From positions 1 to 49,358 of the forward strand of contig CBCPMX010000078.1 of assembly GCA_965120355.1 (NCBI GenBank): a stretch of 49,358 nt of DNA. The letters are read 5' to 3'. The position numbers were made by a program, and so were the translations under genes. The stretch is from CBCPMX01 sp965120355 (lineage in GTDB: Bacteria; Bacillota; Clostridia; Oscillospirales; Oscillospiraceae). The stretch's first letter is position 1. Each line of letters begins with the position of its first letter. Positions 16,621 to 25,563 of the stretch are shown here, one piece after another. A model generated the notes under the pieces. It ran no database searches and was not told the origin of the DNA. It saw only the letters and a list, made by a program, of their open reading frames with translations.

Positions 16621-18531
16621 TTGAAAAAACCCATAAAACTCGGCAATCTTGGATTCTACATTCTGGTACTGATTGTGCTTTTGGCAACCATCGTCATCAT
16701 GTTCCAGCCGGAGTCCACCAGCAACCTGCAGTTTTCACAGGTCGTGGACCTGTTTGAATCGGAGCAGGTGGAGGCATTTACTTTGCAAGATGACTTGCTG
16801 GTGATGCAGCTCAAAGACGGCCGAACCATTACCTATGAGGTATACAGTTTCTCCCTGTTCTACAGCCAACTGCAAGAGCTTATTGACGAACAGTATGAAG
16901 CCGGCATTATCAGCTCCTACGACTACCCGCCCAGCTATGAGACGCCGTGGTGGATTATGTTTGTGCCGTATATTGTTGTGGCGCTGCTGTTCTTTGGACT
17001 TTGGTTCTTTATGATGAACCGCGCCGCTGGCGGCGGAGGTTCCGGCGGCGCCATGAAATTCGGAAAGGCCAACGCCCGCATTGCCTCTGAGAGCCAGAAT
17101 AAGGTCACCTTCCGCGACGTGGCCGGTGCTGACGAAGAGAAGGCCGAGTTGCAGGAGATCGTTGATTTCCTGAAAAATCCGAAAAAGTTCACCGATATCG
17201 GCGCCCGTATTCCCAAAGGCGTCCTGCTGGTGGGCCCGCCGGGTACCGGCAAGACCCTCATTGCCAAAGCGGTGGCCGGCGAGGCCGGGGTCCAGTTCCT
17301 GTCCATCTCCGGCTCCGACTTTGTGGAGCTGTATGTGGGCGTTGGCGCCAGCCGCGTCCGCGATCTGTTTGACCAGGCCAAAAAGGCCGCGCCGTCCATT
17401 ATTTTCATTGATGAAATCGATGCGGTGGGCCGCAGGCGGGGCAGCGGGGTTGGCGGCGGCCACGACGAGCGGGAGCAGACGCTCAATCAGCTCCTGGTAG
17501 AGATGGACGGATTCGGCAGCAATGAAGGCGTCATCGTTATGGCAGCCACTAACCGGCAGGATATTCTGGATCCAGCCCTGCTGCGTCCTGGCCGGTTTGA
17601 CCGGCAGATCTATGTGGGCTATCCCGATTCCCGCGGCCGCGAGGCGATTCTGAAGGTGCATGCCAGGGGTAAGCCGCTGGCAGACGATGTGGATCTGGGC
17701 GTGGTGGCCCGCGCTACCGTGGGCTTTACCGGCGCGGATCTGAGTAATTTGCTCAATGAGGCGGCGCTGCTGGCTGCCCGCCGGAACCGTCATATGATCA
17801 CGATGCCCGATCTGGAGGAGGCGATGCTGAAGGTGATCGCCGGCCCGGAGAAAAAGAGCAAAGTGGTCTCCCAGCATGAGCGCCGCCTGACGGCCATTCA
17901 CGAGGCCGGTCACGCTGTGGCCATGTACTATCTGCCCACCCACGACCCGGTACACCAGATTACCATCGTTCCCCGGGGGCAGGCGGGCGGCATGACCATT
18001 TCTCTGCCTGGCGAGGATCACAGCTATGCCTCCCGCAATGAAATGTATGAGCAGATTGTCTCTTTGCTGGGCGGCCGTGTGGCAGAGGCGCTGGTGTTGG
18101 ACGACATCTCCACCGGCGCGTCCAACGACATCCAGCGCGCTACGGAGCTGGCTCGTAATATGGTCTCCCGATATGGCATGAGCGACAAGATTGGCGCCAT
18201 TTCCTACGATGCCGGCGGGGAAGTGTTCCTGGGACGGGACTTCGCCCAGTCCAAGACCTATTCCGAGCAGGTGGCCGCTGATCTGGATCAGGAGGTCAAG
18301 GTCATTATTGACGCCGCCTATGCCAAGTGCACAGAGATTCTGACCACCCACCGCGACCAGCTGGAGCAGGTCAGTGCGTTCCTCCTGGCCCACAACACCA
18401 TGTTCCGGTCTCAGTTTGAGGCTGTCATGACAGGTGAACCCATCCCGGAGTTGGCCAATGATTCCGTGTTTGATGCTGCCAGGCAGTCTGGCAACGCGCC
18501 GGCGGAGGAAATAGACCGGCAGGAGCCGTAA
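16621..18531 (+). CDS. ftsH: ATP-dependent zinc metalloprotease FtsH
   Basis: The 636-residue membrane protease degrades damaged or regulatory proteins. Two transmembrane segments (about 10-28 and 116-135) flank a short extracellular domain. The AAA domain has Walker A GPPGTGKT at 205-212, Walker B IIFIDEIDAVGRR and the second region of homology. Zinc-binding HEAGH is at 427-431. The start is a TTG at 16621, preceded by AAAGGATGTGACC. A terminator hairpin follows at 18638-18675. Confidence 0.96.
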   Translation: MKKPIKLGNLGFYILVLIVLLATIVIMFQPESTSNLQFSQVVDLFESEQVEAFTLQDDLLVMQLKDGRTITYEVYSFSLFYSQLQELIDEQYEAGIISSYDYPPSYETPWWIMFVPYIVVALLFFGLWFFMMNRAAGGGGSGGAMKFGKANARIASESQNKVTFRDVAGADEEKAELQEIVDFLKNPKKFTDIGARIPKGVLLVGPPGTGKTLIAKAVAGEAGVQFLSISGSDFVELYVGVGASRVRDLFDQAKKAAPSIIFIDEIDAVGRRRGSGVGGGHDEREQTLNQLLVEMDGFGSNEGVIVMAATNRQDILDPALLRPGRFDRQIYVGYPDSRGREAILKVHARGKPLADDVDLGVVARATVGFTGADLSNLLNEAALLAARRNRHMITMPDLEEAMLKVIAGPEKKSKVVSQHERRLTAIHEAGHAVAMYYLPTHDPVHQITIVPRGQAGGMTISLPGEDHSYASRNEMYEQIVSLLGGRVAEALVLDDISTGASNDIQRATELARNMVSRYGMSDKIGAISYDAGGEVFLGRDFAQSKTYSEQVAADLDQEVKVIIDAAYAKCTEILTTHRDQLEQVSAFLLAHNTMFRSQFEAVMTGEPIPELANDSVFDAARQSGNAPAEEIDRQEP

Positions 18532-18888
18532 CGATGCGCAGGTGAGGCTGTCAAAAAAAGCGGTGAAAGCTGCTATTTTGACAAGTTGGCATGGGCCTGC
18601 GGCAAATAGCCTTTTGAGAAATTTGATCCAATATTTTAGCGGGAGAAACCACGAATTTACGTGATTTCTCCCGCTGTTTCTAACTTTTGAAAAGGGGATT
18701 CCGGCGCAAACCGCCTTTTGCAACAGACCGCGTGTTTCCCGTCAGCAAATCGCTGCCATCCGGCGTGTCCTGCCAATGTGTTTCCATGCTGGAAGTTACA
18801 GATTTTCAGCCGGGTTTGCTTCGGCGGCCTTTTCTCTGCCGGGTGATAATCAAGCGGGCCGTCGGAGGCAGGACAGTGGATGCAAAAA
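18532..18888. other. Intergenic region after ftsH
   Basis: This stretch separates ftsH from a convergent gene. Apart from the terminator hairpin at 18638-18675, I see no coding frame, promoter or RNA in it. Confidence 0.6.
18638..18675 (+). terminator. Terminator of the gdpP-ftsH region
   Basis: AGCGGGAGAAA (18638-18648) pairs with TTTCTCCCGCT (18665-18675), with an inner CACG/CGTG helix, followed by a T-rich stretch. Confidence 0.75.
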
Positions 18889-20346
18889 TTACGACCGCAG
18901 CCGGTAGACCGGTTCTTGAGGGCCGTCTTCCTGCGCCAGGATCTCCGCTGCGCAGAGTTCCGCCAGAAGGGAAGGCAACCCGGTGGCTTCGGGACCCAAA
19001 AAAGCGGCCAATTCCGAGCCCGTGGCGCAGATGTGGTAGGTGAGATATTCAATGATGGCGGCTTTCTGGGCCGCTGCGAGGGCGGCGGCCTCCCGTCCAT
19101 CTGCCGGTGGGGCGGAAGTGGGGCAGCCGTTGCGGAAGCACAGGGTCAGCGTGGTCCGGTCCGGTGCATATTCTTCCGTGATGGCCGGCGCAGACCAGCC
19201 TTGCTGCTGCCAGACTGCGTAGATGTGAGGGATACCGCTGCCAGCCTGTTCACTGGCGTTCACGAGATGGAATAATCGAATCAGGGCGGCGTTCCGCGGA
19301 TCTGACACGCCGCCGCTTTTGGCTGTGTCAATGTCAATACGAAATGCACCGGGGTTGGAGAAGATGACCCGGTCAGGAAACCGTTGAATCACCACGCCCT
19401 GGCGTCCGTGATAGTCTGCGTTGATGAGGCAGTTTGCCAGGGCTTCCCGCAGAGCGGTGCAGACCGATTCCATATCTGTAGAGCTGCCGGTTTGCGATGG
19501 AAAGAACTGGGCGGGGTTGCGGGTAAGCCTGTAGCTGACCTGGAGGTAGAAATCATATAGATTTCCGCTCCAATCGCCGGAGGAAGACACAATGCACGCT
19601 GCCTGCTGGGATCCGTCTGCCTGCTGCGCCTGATATTCCAGAGAATAGTGCGGAAATACCTGAACAATTTCATCTGCGGAACCGAAGAGAAGCAGGCCCG
19701 CGGCTGTGGGATGCACTGTGCCGCCGGCGCTTTTTCCTGCGGCCCCTGCTTTGCATAGAAAATCAGCGTCTTCCAGAGAGGACCATTCCGGCCCGATGCG
19801 GAGTGCTTGGACATGGGTGCGGTAGCGGTGGATGGTTTCCGGCTTCAGCACGTCCAGCCCCAAGGATTCCAACACGGCCATGTCCTGCGTTTGGACAGCC
19901 GCATCCCGCAGCATGGCCTGCACTTCCTCCTGCGTACAGTGGTAATCGCCTTCACCGCTGCGGCGGTAGGTACCGGTCAGCAGGTTTCCGCCGACATAAA
20001 CCGGCCGGTCGTAGCGCAGGGCGCGGGGCACTGTGATGACAATGATGCGGTTGCCATGCACGTTTTCGATCTGGACGTGCTGCTTTGTGAGAATATTGAC
20101 GCTGGTTCGGGCAGGATCATTGACGATGGCCCAGAACTCCCGGACAAGCCGCGCCGGGTCAGGCAGATCGATGGGATGCAGGGAATGATCCCTGTGCTCC
20201 TCCACGCCCAGAAGAATAATGCCGCCCAGGGTGTTGGCAAAGGCGGAGTAAGTTTCCCAGATGCTGTGCGGCAGGCCGCCCAAGGCCTTTTTGGCCTCAA
20301 TGCGGTTATTTTCCCGGTACTGCTCCAGGTTGGAAAAGTCAATCAT
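18889..20346 (-). CDS. AlbA_2 (Schlafen-like) domain / ATP-binding protein
   Basis: The 485-residue protein starts with an AlbA_2-type domain (RIEAKKALGGLPHSIWET then SAFANTLGGIILLGVEE, residues about 15-50). A GHKL-like ATP-binding region follows (ALREALANCLINADY, about 300-315, then DRVIFSNPGAF), and the end looks like a winged helix. Such proteins are usually annotated as putative transcriptional regulators, and some are linked to stress or phage response; the biochemical role is unknown. AAGGAGG precedes the ATG. It stands alone, with no partner gene nearby, so context does not add a function. Confidence 0.85.
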   Translation of the reverse strand: MIDFSNLEQYRENNRIEAKKALGGLPHSIWETYSAFANTLGGIILLGVEEHRDHSLHPIDLPDPARLVREFWAIVNDPARTSVNILTKQHVQIENVHGNRIIVITVPRALRYDRPVYVGGNLLTGTYRRSGEGDYHCTQEEVQAMLRDAAVQTQDMAVLESLGLDVLKPETIHRYRTHVQALRIGPEWSSLEDADFLCKAGAAGKSAGGTVHPTAAGLLLFGSADEIVQVFPHYSLEYQAQQADGSQQAACIVSSSGDWSGNLYDFYLQVSYRLTRNPAQFFPSQTGSSTDMESVCTALREALANCLINADYHGRQGVVIQRFPDRVIFSNPGAFRIDIDTAKSGGVSDPRNAALIRLFHLVNASEQAGSGIPHIYAVWQQQGWSAPAITEEYAPDRTTLTLCFRNGCPTSAPPADGREAAALAAAQKAAIIEYLTYHICATGSELAAFLGPEATGLPSLLAELCAAEILAQEDGPQEPVYRLRS

Positions 20347-20513
20347 GAAGTGCCTCCTTCCCCTTCGGTGCTGTGAACACGGAGTTTAGATCGATCGTAT
20401 CATGCAGGGAGCCGGTGTCCCCGAAGCCTGTCCCGGCGTACAGCCTGGGGAACGATCAAAGAGCATTTTGTATGCGGCTTGGCGGTATTTTCCGCCTGGC
20501 TCTGCTTCAAAAC

Positions 20514-21368
20514 TTAAAACGCATTCAAACGTCCATGGGTTTCAACCTCAGATGCAGCGCCATTGCCGCAAAGCGATGCAATCAATCTTGCGTTGTTCCA
20601 CACCAGATTTGAAGGCACGTCTTTCCGGGAATTGAGTACCGCCATGGTTCCGGGGCCGCTTTGCGCAAGAAATTTTGGCTGGGACATTCCCAATGCAGCA
20701 ATCAACTGTGCAATAAAGCTGGTATAAGCAATGACGTCCGTTGTACCTACATGAAAGATTCCGCTTTTCTCCTCTTCAATGACCCAGGCAATCCAATCGG
20801 CAATTTGCAGGGCAGAAGTGTGATTGCTCCACAAATTCGTATAAACTTCCAGCTGCCCGGCTTGGCATCCGGATTTTAGAAGTTCCATTCTCGGCGAATG
20901 GTTTCCCCAGACAAACGGAAGCCTAAGTATGACGGCCCGACGGCCCAATTGTGTCTGCAAAAATGATTCACAGTGAATTTTGAATTGTCCATATTCGCTG
21001 ATGGAGTTGGGAGGGTCGCTTTCGTAATGTGCGCGATCACAGCTCCCGTCAAAAACATTTGCAGAAGAAAGAAAAATCAGGTTGCCGCCGGCGGACGATA
21101 AGTAGTTTGTCACAAATTGGTGAGCAAGCATCTGCCGGTTAAAGTCCCCCCGCAGACAGGAGATGACAATGTCAGGCCGTATCTGTGCGAGAATTGTGTA
21201 AAGTTTTTCCGGGTGCTCCAGAGAAAAGTACAGCATGGATGCAGCGCTGTCTTGTCTGTGAGAAAAGTAAGTTCCAAACACGCTGTAACCCTGGCAGCGG
21301 GAAAGGCGGCTGAGAATTGCCGTACCGGCAGTCCCGCTGGCGCCCAGGATCAGAATACGCTTGAACAT
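20514..21368 (-). CDS. RmlD-like NAD(P)-dependent sugar-nucleotide reductase
   Basis: The 284-residue protein is an extended short-chain dehydrogenase of the dTDP-4-dehydrorhamnose reductase (RmlD) type. The nucleotide-binding GASGTAG is at residues 9-15, a Ser-rich FLSSANVFDG strand follows, and the catalytic YGQFK is present. The ATG at 21368 follows AAGGAGG; a longer upstream frame has no such site. The other genes of a rhamnose pathway are absent here, so the exact substrate is not known. Confidence 0.85.
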   Translation of the reverse strand: MFKRILILGASGTAGTAILSRLSRCQGYSVFGTYFSHRQDSAASMLYFSLEHPEKLYTILAQIRPDIVISCLRGDFNRQMLAHQFVTNYLSSAGGNLIFLSSANVFDGSCDRAHYESDPPNSISEYGQFKIHCESFLQTQLGRRAVILRLPFVWGNHSPRMELLKSGCQAGQLEVYTNLWSNHTSALQIADWIAWVIEEEKSGIFHVGTTDVIAYTSFIAQLIAALGMSQPKFLAQSGPGTMAVLNSRKDVPSNLVWNNARLIASLCGNGAASEVETHGRLNAF

Positions 21369-21573
21369 GGACCAGCCTCCTTGGTGTATGATTGTCCCTG
21401 TTATTTTATCATGTGCAGAGTGGATGTACAAGTAGCTGACGCACGATGGATATCCGCCGGGAGTACATGGCGAAACGTGATGAAACTGAAAAAAATTACC
21501 CGTCATAAGAACAATGAAAGTGGCAAAGCTATTGTTGCGGTACCCCAACAAACAATTAAGGAGATGTGTTCAA

Positions 21574-21771
21574 ATGGCTAAGAGCAATAACAACGCAGTT
21601 GTCCCCGAGGCCCGCGAGGCCCTGGACAAGTTTAAGATGGAAGCGGCGTCCGAGGTTGGCGTCAACCTGAAGCAGGGCTACAACGGTGACCTGACCTCTC
21701 GTGAGGCCGGTTCCGTCGGCGGCCAGATGGTGAAAAAGATGATCGAAGCCTACGAGCGCGGCATGAAGTAA
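21574..21771 (+). CDS. Alpha/beta-type small acid-soluble spore protein
   Basis: The 65-residue protein coats and protects DNA in dormant endospores. It has the family's two conserved blocks: EALDKFKMEAASEVGV, with the Glu-Val site cut by the germination protease GPR, and GDLTSREAGSVGGQMVKKMI. AAGGAGATG lies just before the ATG. Upstream, TGATGA (21478-21483) and CATAAGA (21504-21510) only loosely resemble a forespore sigma-G promoter. The gene is the clearest sign that the organism sporulates. Confidence 0.96.
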   Translation: MAKSNNNAVVPEAREALDKFKMEAASEVGVNLKQGYNGDLTSREAGSVGGQMVKKMIEAYERGMK

Positions 21772-21784
21772 GCTGTGCTGCCCA

Positions 21785-21826
21785 AAAGGGCGCACTGCGG
21801 AGCACATTCTCCGCAGTGCGCCCTTT
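21785..21826 (+). terminator. Terminator of the SASP gene
   Basis: An 18-bp perfect stem (21785-21802 with 21809-21826, six-base loop) ends in CCCTTTCCCTTT, right after the SASP stop. Confidence 0.85.
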
Positions 21827-22022
21827 CCCTTTCCATGGAACCTGCCGGGCAAAATGTCCGCGGCTGCGGCCGGATCTTTGGAACGGTATTTTGGCCGGAG
21901 AAGGGAACCTGCATCCGGGATTCCGCTTCTTTTGAAACCGCAATTCGGGTTCCCATCTTCTCTTGCGATGCTGATTACATTTTCCGGCGTTTTCTTTGTG
22001 CTTGCTGCGGAGATGGGCGGAC

Positions 22023-22051
22023 TCGACAGGGTAGGGAGGACGTGCTATAAT
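22023..22051 (+). promoter_or_regulatory. Promoter of nrdG
   Basis: TCGACA (22023-22028) and TATAAT (22046-22051) have a 17-base spacer, ending 34 bases before the nrdG ATG. Confidence 0.65.
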
Positions 22052-22084
22052 CCATATTACTGAGAAACGAACGGAGGATACGCC

Positions 22085-22774
22085 ATGGATATTCAGGGAC
22101 TGCAAAAGCTGACGCTGCTGGACTGGCCGGGCAAAGTGGCCTGTACTGTCTTTTTGGGGGGCTGCGACTTCCGGTGTCCGTTCTGTCATAACAGTGGGAT
22201 TCTAACTGCGCCCATGCCGGCGGCTATGACAGATATGGAACTGTTGGCGTTTTTGCGCCGGCGGCAGGGACTGTTGGACGGCGTGTGCGTGACCGGCGGC
22301 GAACCGCTGTTACGGCGGGAACTGGCCGGTTTGTTGGAGGAAATCAAGGCTCTGGGCTATCCCATCAAACTGGATACCAACGGCAGCCATCCAGACCGGT
22401 TGATCCGGCTTTGGGAGCGGGGGCTGGTGGACTATGTGGCTATGGATATCAAAAACAGCCCGGCGAAGTATGCACAGACAGCGGGGGTGCCCGAGCTGGA
22501 TCTGACGCCTATCCGGCAGAGTGTTGCGTGGCTGCTGGAGAACCGGGTGGCCTACGAATTTCGGACCACAGCGGTGCGGAAGTTCCATGACGAGGCTTCT
22601 TTCCGGGCCATTGGAGCGTGGATTCAAGGCGCGCAGCGGTATTACATCCAGAACTTCACGGATCGGGATTCGGTACTGTGTGCCGGCCTGTCTGGATTTG
22701 AAAAGGCGGAACTGGAGCACTTTGCGGAAACGGTGCGGCCCTTTGTGCCGGCGGTGGCGCTGCGGGGAATATAA
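22085..22774 (+). CDS. nrdG: Anaerobic ribonucleotide reductase activating protein (radical SAM)
   Basis: The 229-residue radical SAM enzyme generates the glycyl radical on NrdD. The iron-sulfur motif CDFRCPFC has Cys27, Cys31 and Cys34. The SAM-binding GGEP follows, then LDTNGS. An ACGGAGG-type site precedes the ATG. Here nrdG comes before nrdD, with its own promoter and a 250-base gap, whereas nrdD-nrdG order is more usual. Confidence 0.93.
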   Translation: MDIQGLQKLTLLDWPGKVACTVFLGGCDFRCPFCHNSGILTAPMPAAMTDMELLAFLRRRQGLLDGVCVTGGEPLLRRELAGLLEEIKALGYPIKLDTNGSHPDRLIRLWERGLVDYVAMDIKNSPAKYAQTAGVPELDLTPIRQSVAWLLENRVAYEFRTTAVRKFHDEASFRAIGAWIQGAQRYYIQNFTDRDSVLCAGLSGFEKAELEHFAETVRPFVPAVALRGI

Positions 22775-22901
22775 ATGCGTCAGCCGTATTTCCGGCAAAA
22801 TCCCGGGTGAAAGCCGGCGCGGCGCTGGCCGCTTTGATTGGACCCCTCCGGCGGACAGACATCTTCGCCAGGACCGGCTATTTTGAGCTTGCGGGCGAGA
22901 A

Positions 22902-22949
22902 CCACTAAATATTGTGTGTTAAAAAAATAACCAATACAAGATATTGACG
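22902..22949 (+). promoter_or_regulatory. Two predicted NrdR boxes upstream of nrdD
   Basis: CCACTAAATATTGTGT (22902-22917) matches the NrdR box consensus ACACWATATATWGTGT at 14 of 16 positions. ATACAAGATATTGACG (22934-22949) matches at 11 and overlaps the -35. The boxes are 32 bases apart start to start, the tandem spacing seen in NrdR-controlled genes. nrdR itself is not in the window. Confidence 0.65.
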
Positions 22950-22972
22950 CGACGGCGGAACCGTGGTATAGT
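22944..22972 (+). promoter_or_regulatory. Promoter of nrdD
   Basis: TTGACG (22944-22949) and TATAGT (22967-22972) have a 17-base spacer. The second NrdR-like box covers the -35. Confidence 0.7.
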
Positions 22973-23025
22973 AGAGCCACAGCGGAGGAGTGATACCGCT
23001 TAGTAATACACAGGAGGGAATCCCC

Positions 23026-25410
23026 ATGTATGAGGTGATAAAACGGGACGGAGATGTTGTCCCGTTTGAGATTGGAAAAATCAGTGCCGCGATTACCAAG
23101 GCATTTGAGGCGCTGGAGAAGCAATACCACCCCAGTGTCATCGATATGCTGGCGCTGCGGGTGACGGCCCATTTTGAGCCGAAAATCCGCAACGCATGCA
23201 TTGCGGTGGAAGATATTCAGGATAGCGTGGAGGCAGTGCTCAGTGAGGCGGGCTACGCCGATGTGGCCAAGGCGTACATTCTCTACCGCAAGCAGCGGGA
23301 AAAGGTTCGCAATGTGGGTTCCACGCTTTTGAACTACAAGGAGCTGGTGGACAACTACCTGCAGATCAACGACTGGCGGGTAAAAGAGAACTCCACCGTT
23401 ACCTACTCTGTGGGCGGCCTGATTCTGTCCAACTCCGGCGCCATTACCGCCAACTACTGGCTCAGTGAGATCTATGACCAGGAGGTGGCCGAGGCTCACC
23501 GCAACGCCGAGATCCACATCCATGATCTAAGTATGCTCACCGGCTACTGCGCCGGCTGGAGCCTGAAGCAGCTGATCCAGGAGGGGCTGGGCGGTGTGCC
23601 CGGCAAGATCACCTCCTCTCCTGCCAAGCACCTGAGCACCCTGTGCAACCAGATGGTCAACTTCCTGGGCATTATGCAGAACGAGTGGGCCGGGGCTCAG
23701 GCATTTTCGTCCTTCGACACGTATCTGGCGCCCTTCGTCAAGGTGGACAACCTGAGCCAGAAGGAAGTCAAGCAGTGCATCCAGTGCTTTGTCTACGGCG
23801 TAAATACCCCCAGCCGCTGGGGCACCCAGGCTCCCTTTTCCAACATTACGCTGGACTGGACTGTGCCAAAGGACCTGGAGAATCTGCCCGCCATTGTGGG
23901 GGGCAAAGAGATGGACTTCACCTACGGCGACTGTAAAAAAGAAATGGACATGGTCAACAAGGCGTTTATCGAGATCATGATTGAAGGAGACGCCAACGGC
24001 CGGGGCTTCCAGTACCCCATCCCCACCTACTCCATCACCCGGGATTTTGACTGGTCTGAGACGGAGAACAACAAGCTGCTCTTCGAAATGACCGCCAAAT
24101 ACGGCACCCCCTATTTTTCCAATTATATCAACTCCGATATGGAACCTTCCGATGTGCGCTCCATGTGCTGCCGCCTGCGGCTGGACCTGCGGGAGCTGCG
24201 GAAAAAATCCGGCGGCTTCTTCGGCTCTGGCGAGTCCACCGGCAGCGTGGGAGTGGTCACCATCAACCTGCCCCGGATTGCCTATTTGGCCAGCGACGAG
24301 GCCGACTTCTACAAGCGGCTGGACCGGCTCATGGATATTTCCGCCCGGAGCCTGAAGACCAAGCGCACCGTCATCACCAAGCTGATGCAGGCGGGTTTGT
24401 ACCCCTATACCAAACGATATCTGGGCACCTTTGACAACCATTTCTCCACCATCGGCCTCATTGGCATGAATGAGGTGGGCCTCAACGCCAAGTGGCTGCG
24501 GGCGGATCTGACCCACGAAAAGACCCAGAAGTTCGCCGTGGATGTGCTCAACCACATGCGCGAACGCCTGAGCGACTATCAGGAGCAGTACGGCGACCTC
24601 TATAACCTGGAGGCCACTCCCGCCGAATCCACCACCTACCGCTTTGCCAAACACGATAAGGAGCAGTTCCCCGACATCCTCACCGCCAACGAGAACGGCA
24701 CCCCGTACTACACCAACTCCTCCCATCTGCCTGTGGGCTACACCGAGGATATTTTCTCCGCGCTGGACGTGCAGGACGAGCTGCAGACTCTGTATACCTC
24801 CGGCACGGTGTTCCACGCCTTCCTGGGCGAAAAGCTGCCGGATTGGCAGTCTGCCGCTGCCCTGGTGCGGAAGATTGCGGAGAACTACAAGCTGCCCTAT
24901 TACACGCTGTCGCCCACCTATTCTGTGTGTAAGGACCACGGATATCTGGCAGGAGAACAGTTCGTCTGCCCCATCTGTGGTGAAAAGACCGAGGTCTACA
25001 GCCGCATCACCGGCTATTACCGTCCCGTCCAGAACTGGAACGACGGCAAGACCCAGGAGTTCAAGGACCGCAAGGTCTATGATCTGGGCCGGTCCCACCT
25101 GCGCCGCGCCGGCGTGGCCGGCAGCCAGGTGACAGTGGAGACGGCCGCCCCGGCGGACGATTTGGACACACCGCTGCTGTTCACCACTGGAACGTGTCCC
25201 AACTGCCCTGTGGCCGCGGCCGAGCTGGAGCGGTCTGGCATCCCGTTCCAGAAGATTCTTGCGGAGGAGCATCCGGAGCTGACCACCCGCTATGGGATCC
25301 GCCAGGTACCCACGCTGGTGATCTCCGGAGACGGCGCGCCGCTGACAATGGTGGGGCTTGGACCCATCCGGCAGTTTATTCAGGACTGCCGTCCGGCCAA
25401 TGTGAGCTGA
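23026..25410 (+). CDS. nrdD: Class III anaerobic ribonucleoside-triphosphate reductase with fused glutaredoxin-like domain
   Basis: The 794-residue glycyl-radical enzyme reduces NTPs to dNTPs without oxygen. An ATP-cone regulatory domain occupies about residues 1-95, followed by the catalytic barrel. A zinc-site region has Cys635, Cys648 and Cys651, and the glycyl radical is Gly663 in RITGYYRPVQ. After the normal end, residues about 704-794 form a glutaredoxin/NrdH-like domain with CPNC at 724-727 and a QVPTLVI cis-Pro region. This suggests that a dithiol, rather than formate, supplies electrons. ATG 23026 follows AGGAGGG at 7 bases; an earlier in-frame ATG has no good site. Confidence 0.95.
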   Translation: MYEVIKRDGDVVPFEIGKISAAITKAFEALEKQYHPSVIDMLALRVTAHFEPKIRNACIAVEDIQDSVEAVLSEAGYADVAKAYILYRKQREKVRNVGSTLLNYKELVDNYLQINDWRVKENSTVTYSVGGLILSNSGAITANYWLSEIYDQEVAEAHRNAEIHIHDLSMLTGYCAGWSLKQLIQEGLGGVPGKITSSPAKHLSTLCNQMVNFLGIMQNEWAGAQAFSSFDTYLAPFVKVDNLSQKEVKQCIQCFVYGVNTPSRWGTQAPFSNITLDWTVPKDLENLPAIVGGKEMDFTYGDCKKEMDMVNKAFIEIMIEGDANGRGFQYPIPTYSITRDFDWSETENNKLLFEMTAKYGTPYFSNYINSDMEPSDVRSMCCRLRLDLRELRKKSGGFFGSGESTGSVGVVTINLPRIAYLASDEADFYKRLDRLMDISARSLKTKRTVITKLMQAGLYPYTKRYLGTFDNHFSTIGLIGMNEVGLNAKWLRADLTHEKTQKFAVDVLNHMRERLSDYQEQYGDLYNLEATPAESTTYRFAKHDKEQFPDILTANENGTPYYTNSSHLPVGYTEDIFSALDVQDELQTLYTSGTVFHAFLGEKLPDWQSAAALVRKIAENYKLPYYTLSPTYSVCKDHGYLAGEQFVCPICGEKTEVYSRITGYYRPVQNWNDGKTQEFKDRKVYDLGRSHLRRAGVAGSQVTVETAAPADDLDTPLLFTTGTCPNCPVAAAELERSGIPFQKILAEEHPELTTRYGIRQVPTLVISGDGAPLTMVGLGPIRQFIQDCRPANVS

Positions 25411-25471
25411 CCTGGGGAGAAGGGGCAGATCCCCCGTGCACCTATTTCGAAGAAGCGTTTGCTGTTTAAAT

Positions 25472-25514
25472 ACGCCACAATCCCGCCGTGCTGTGCGCGG
25501 CGGGATTGCGGCGT
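25472..25514. terminator. Terminator between nrdD and the OYE gene
   Basis: CAATCCCGCCG pairs with CGGCGGGATTG, extended by ACGCC/GGCGT with one offset, between convergent genes. Confidence 0.75.
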
Positions 25515-25563
25515 TTAGGAGTTACAAAATTTCGAATGCTGGCCAATGGCGCAGCTGGCCCGT

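Noticed and set aside
16735..18723. 662-codon minus-strand frame over ftsH
   Set aside because: Antisense to FtsH, with shadow-like composition and no motif; codon-phase effect of high-GC third positions.
21775..22063. Small frames between the SASP gene and nrdG
   Set aside because: They run through the SASP terminator and the nrdG promoter, and lack ribosome binding sites and conserved motifs.
23527..25272. 581-codon minus-strand frame over nrdD
   Set aside because: Antisense shadow of a well-defined glycyl-radical enzyme.
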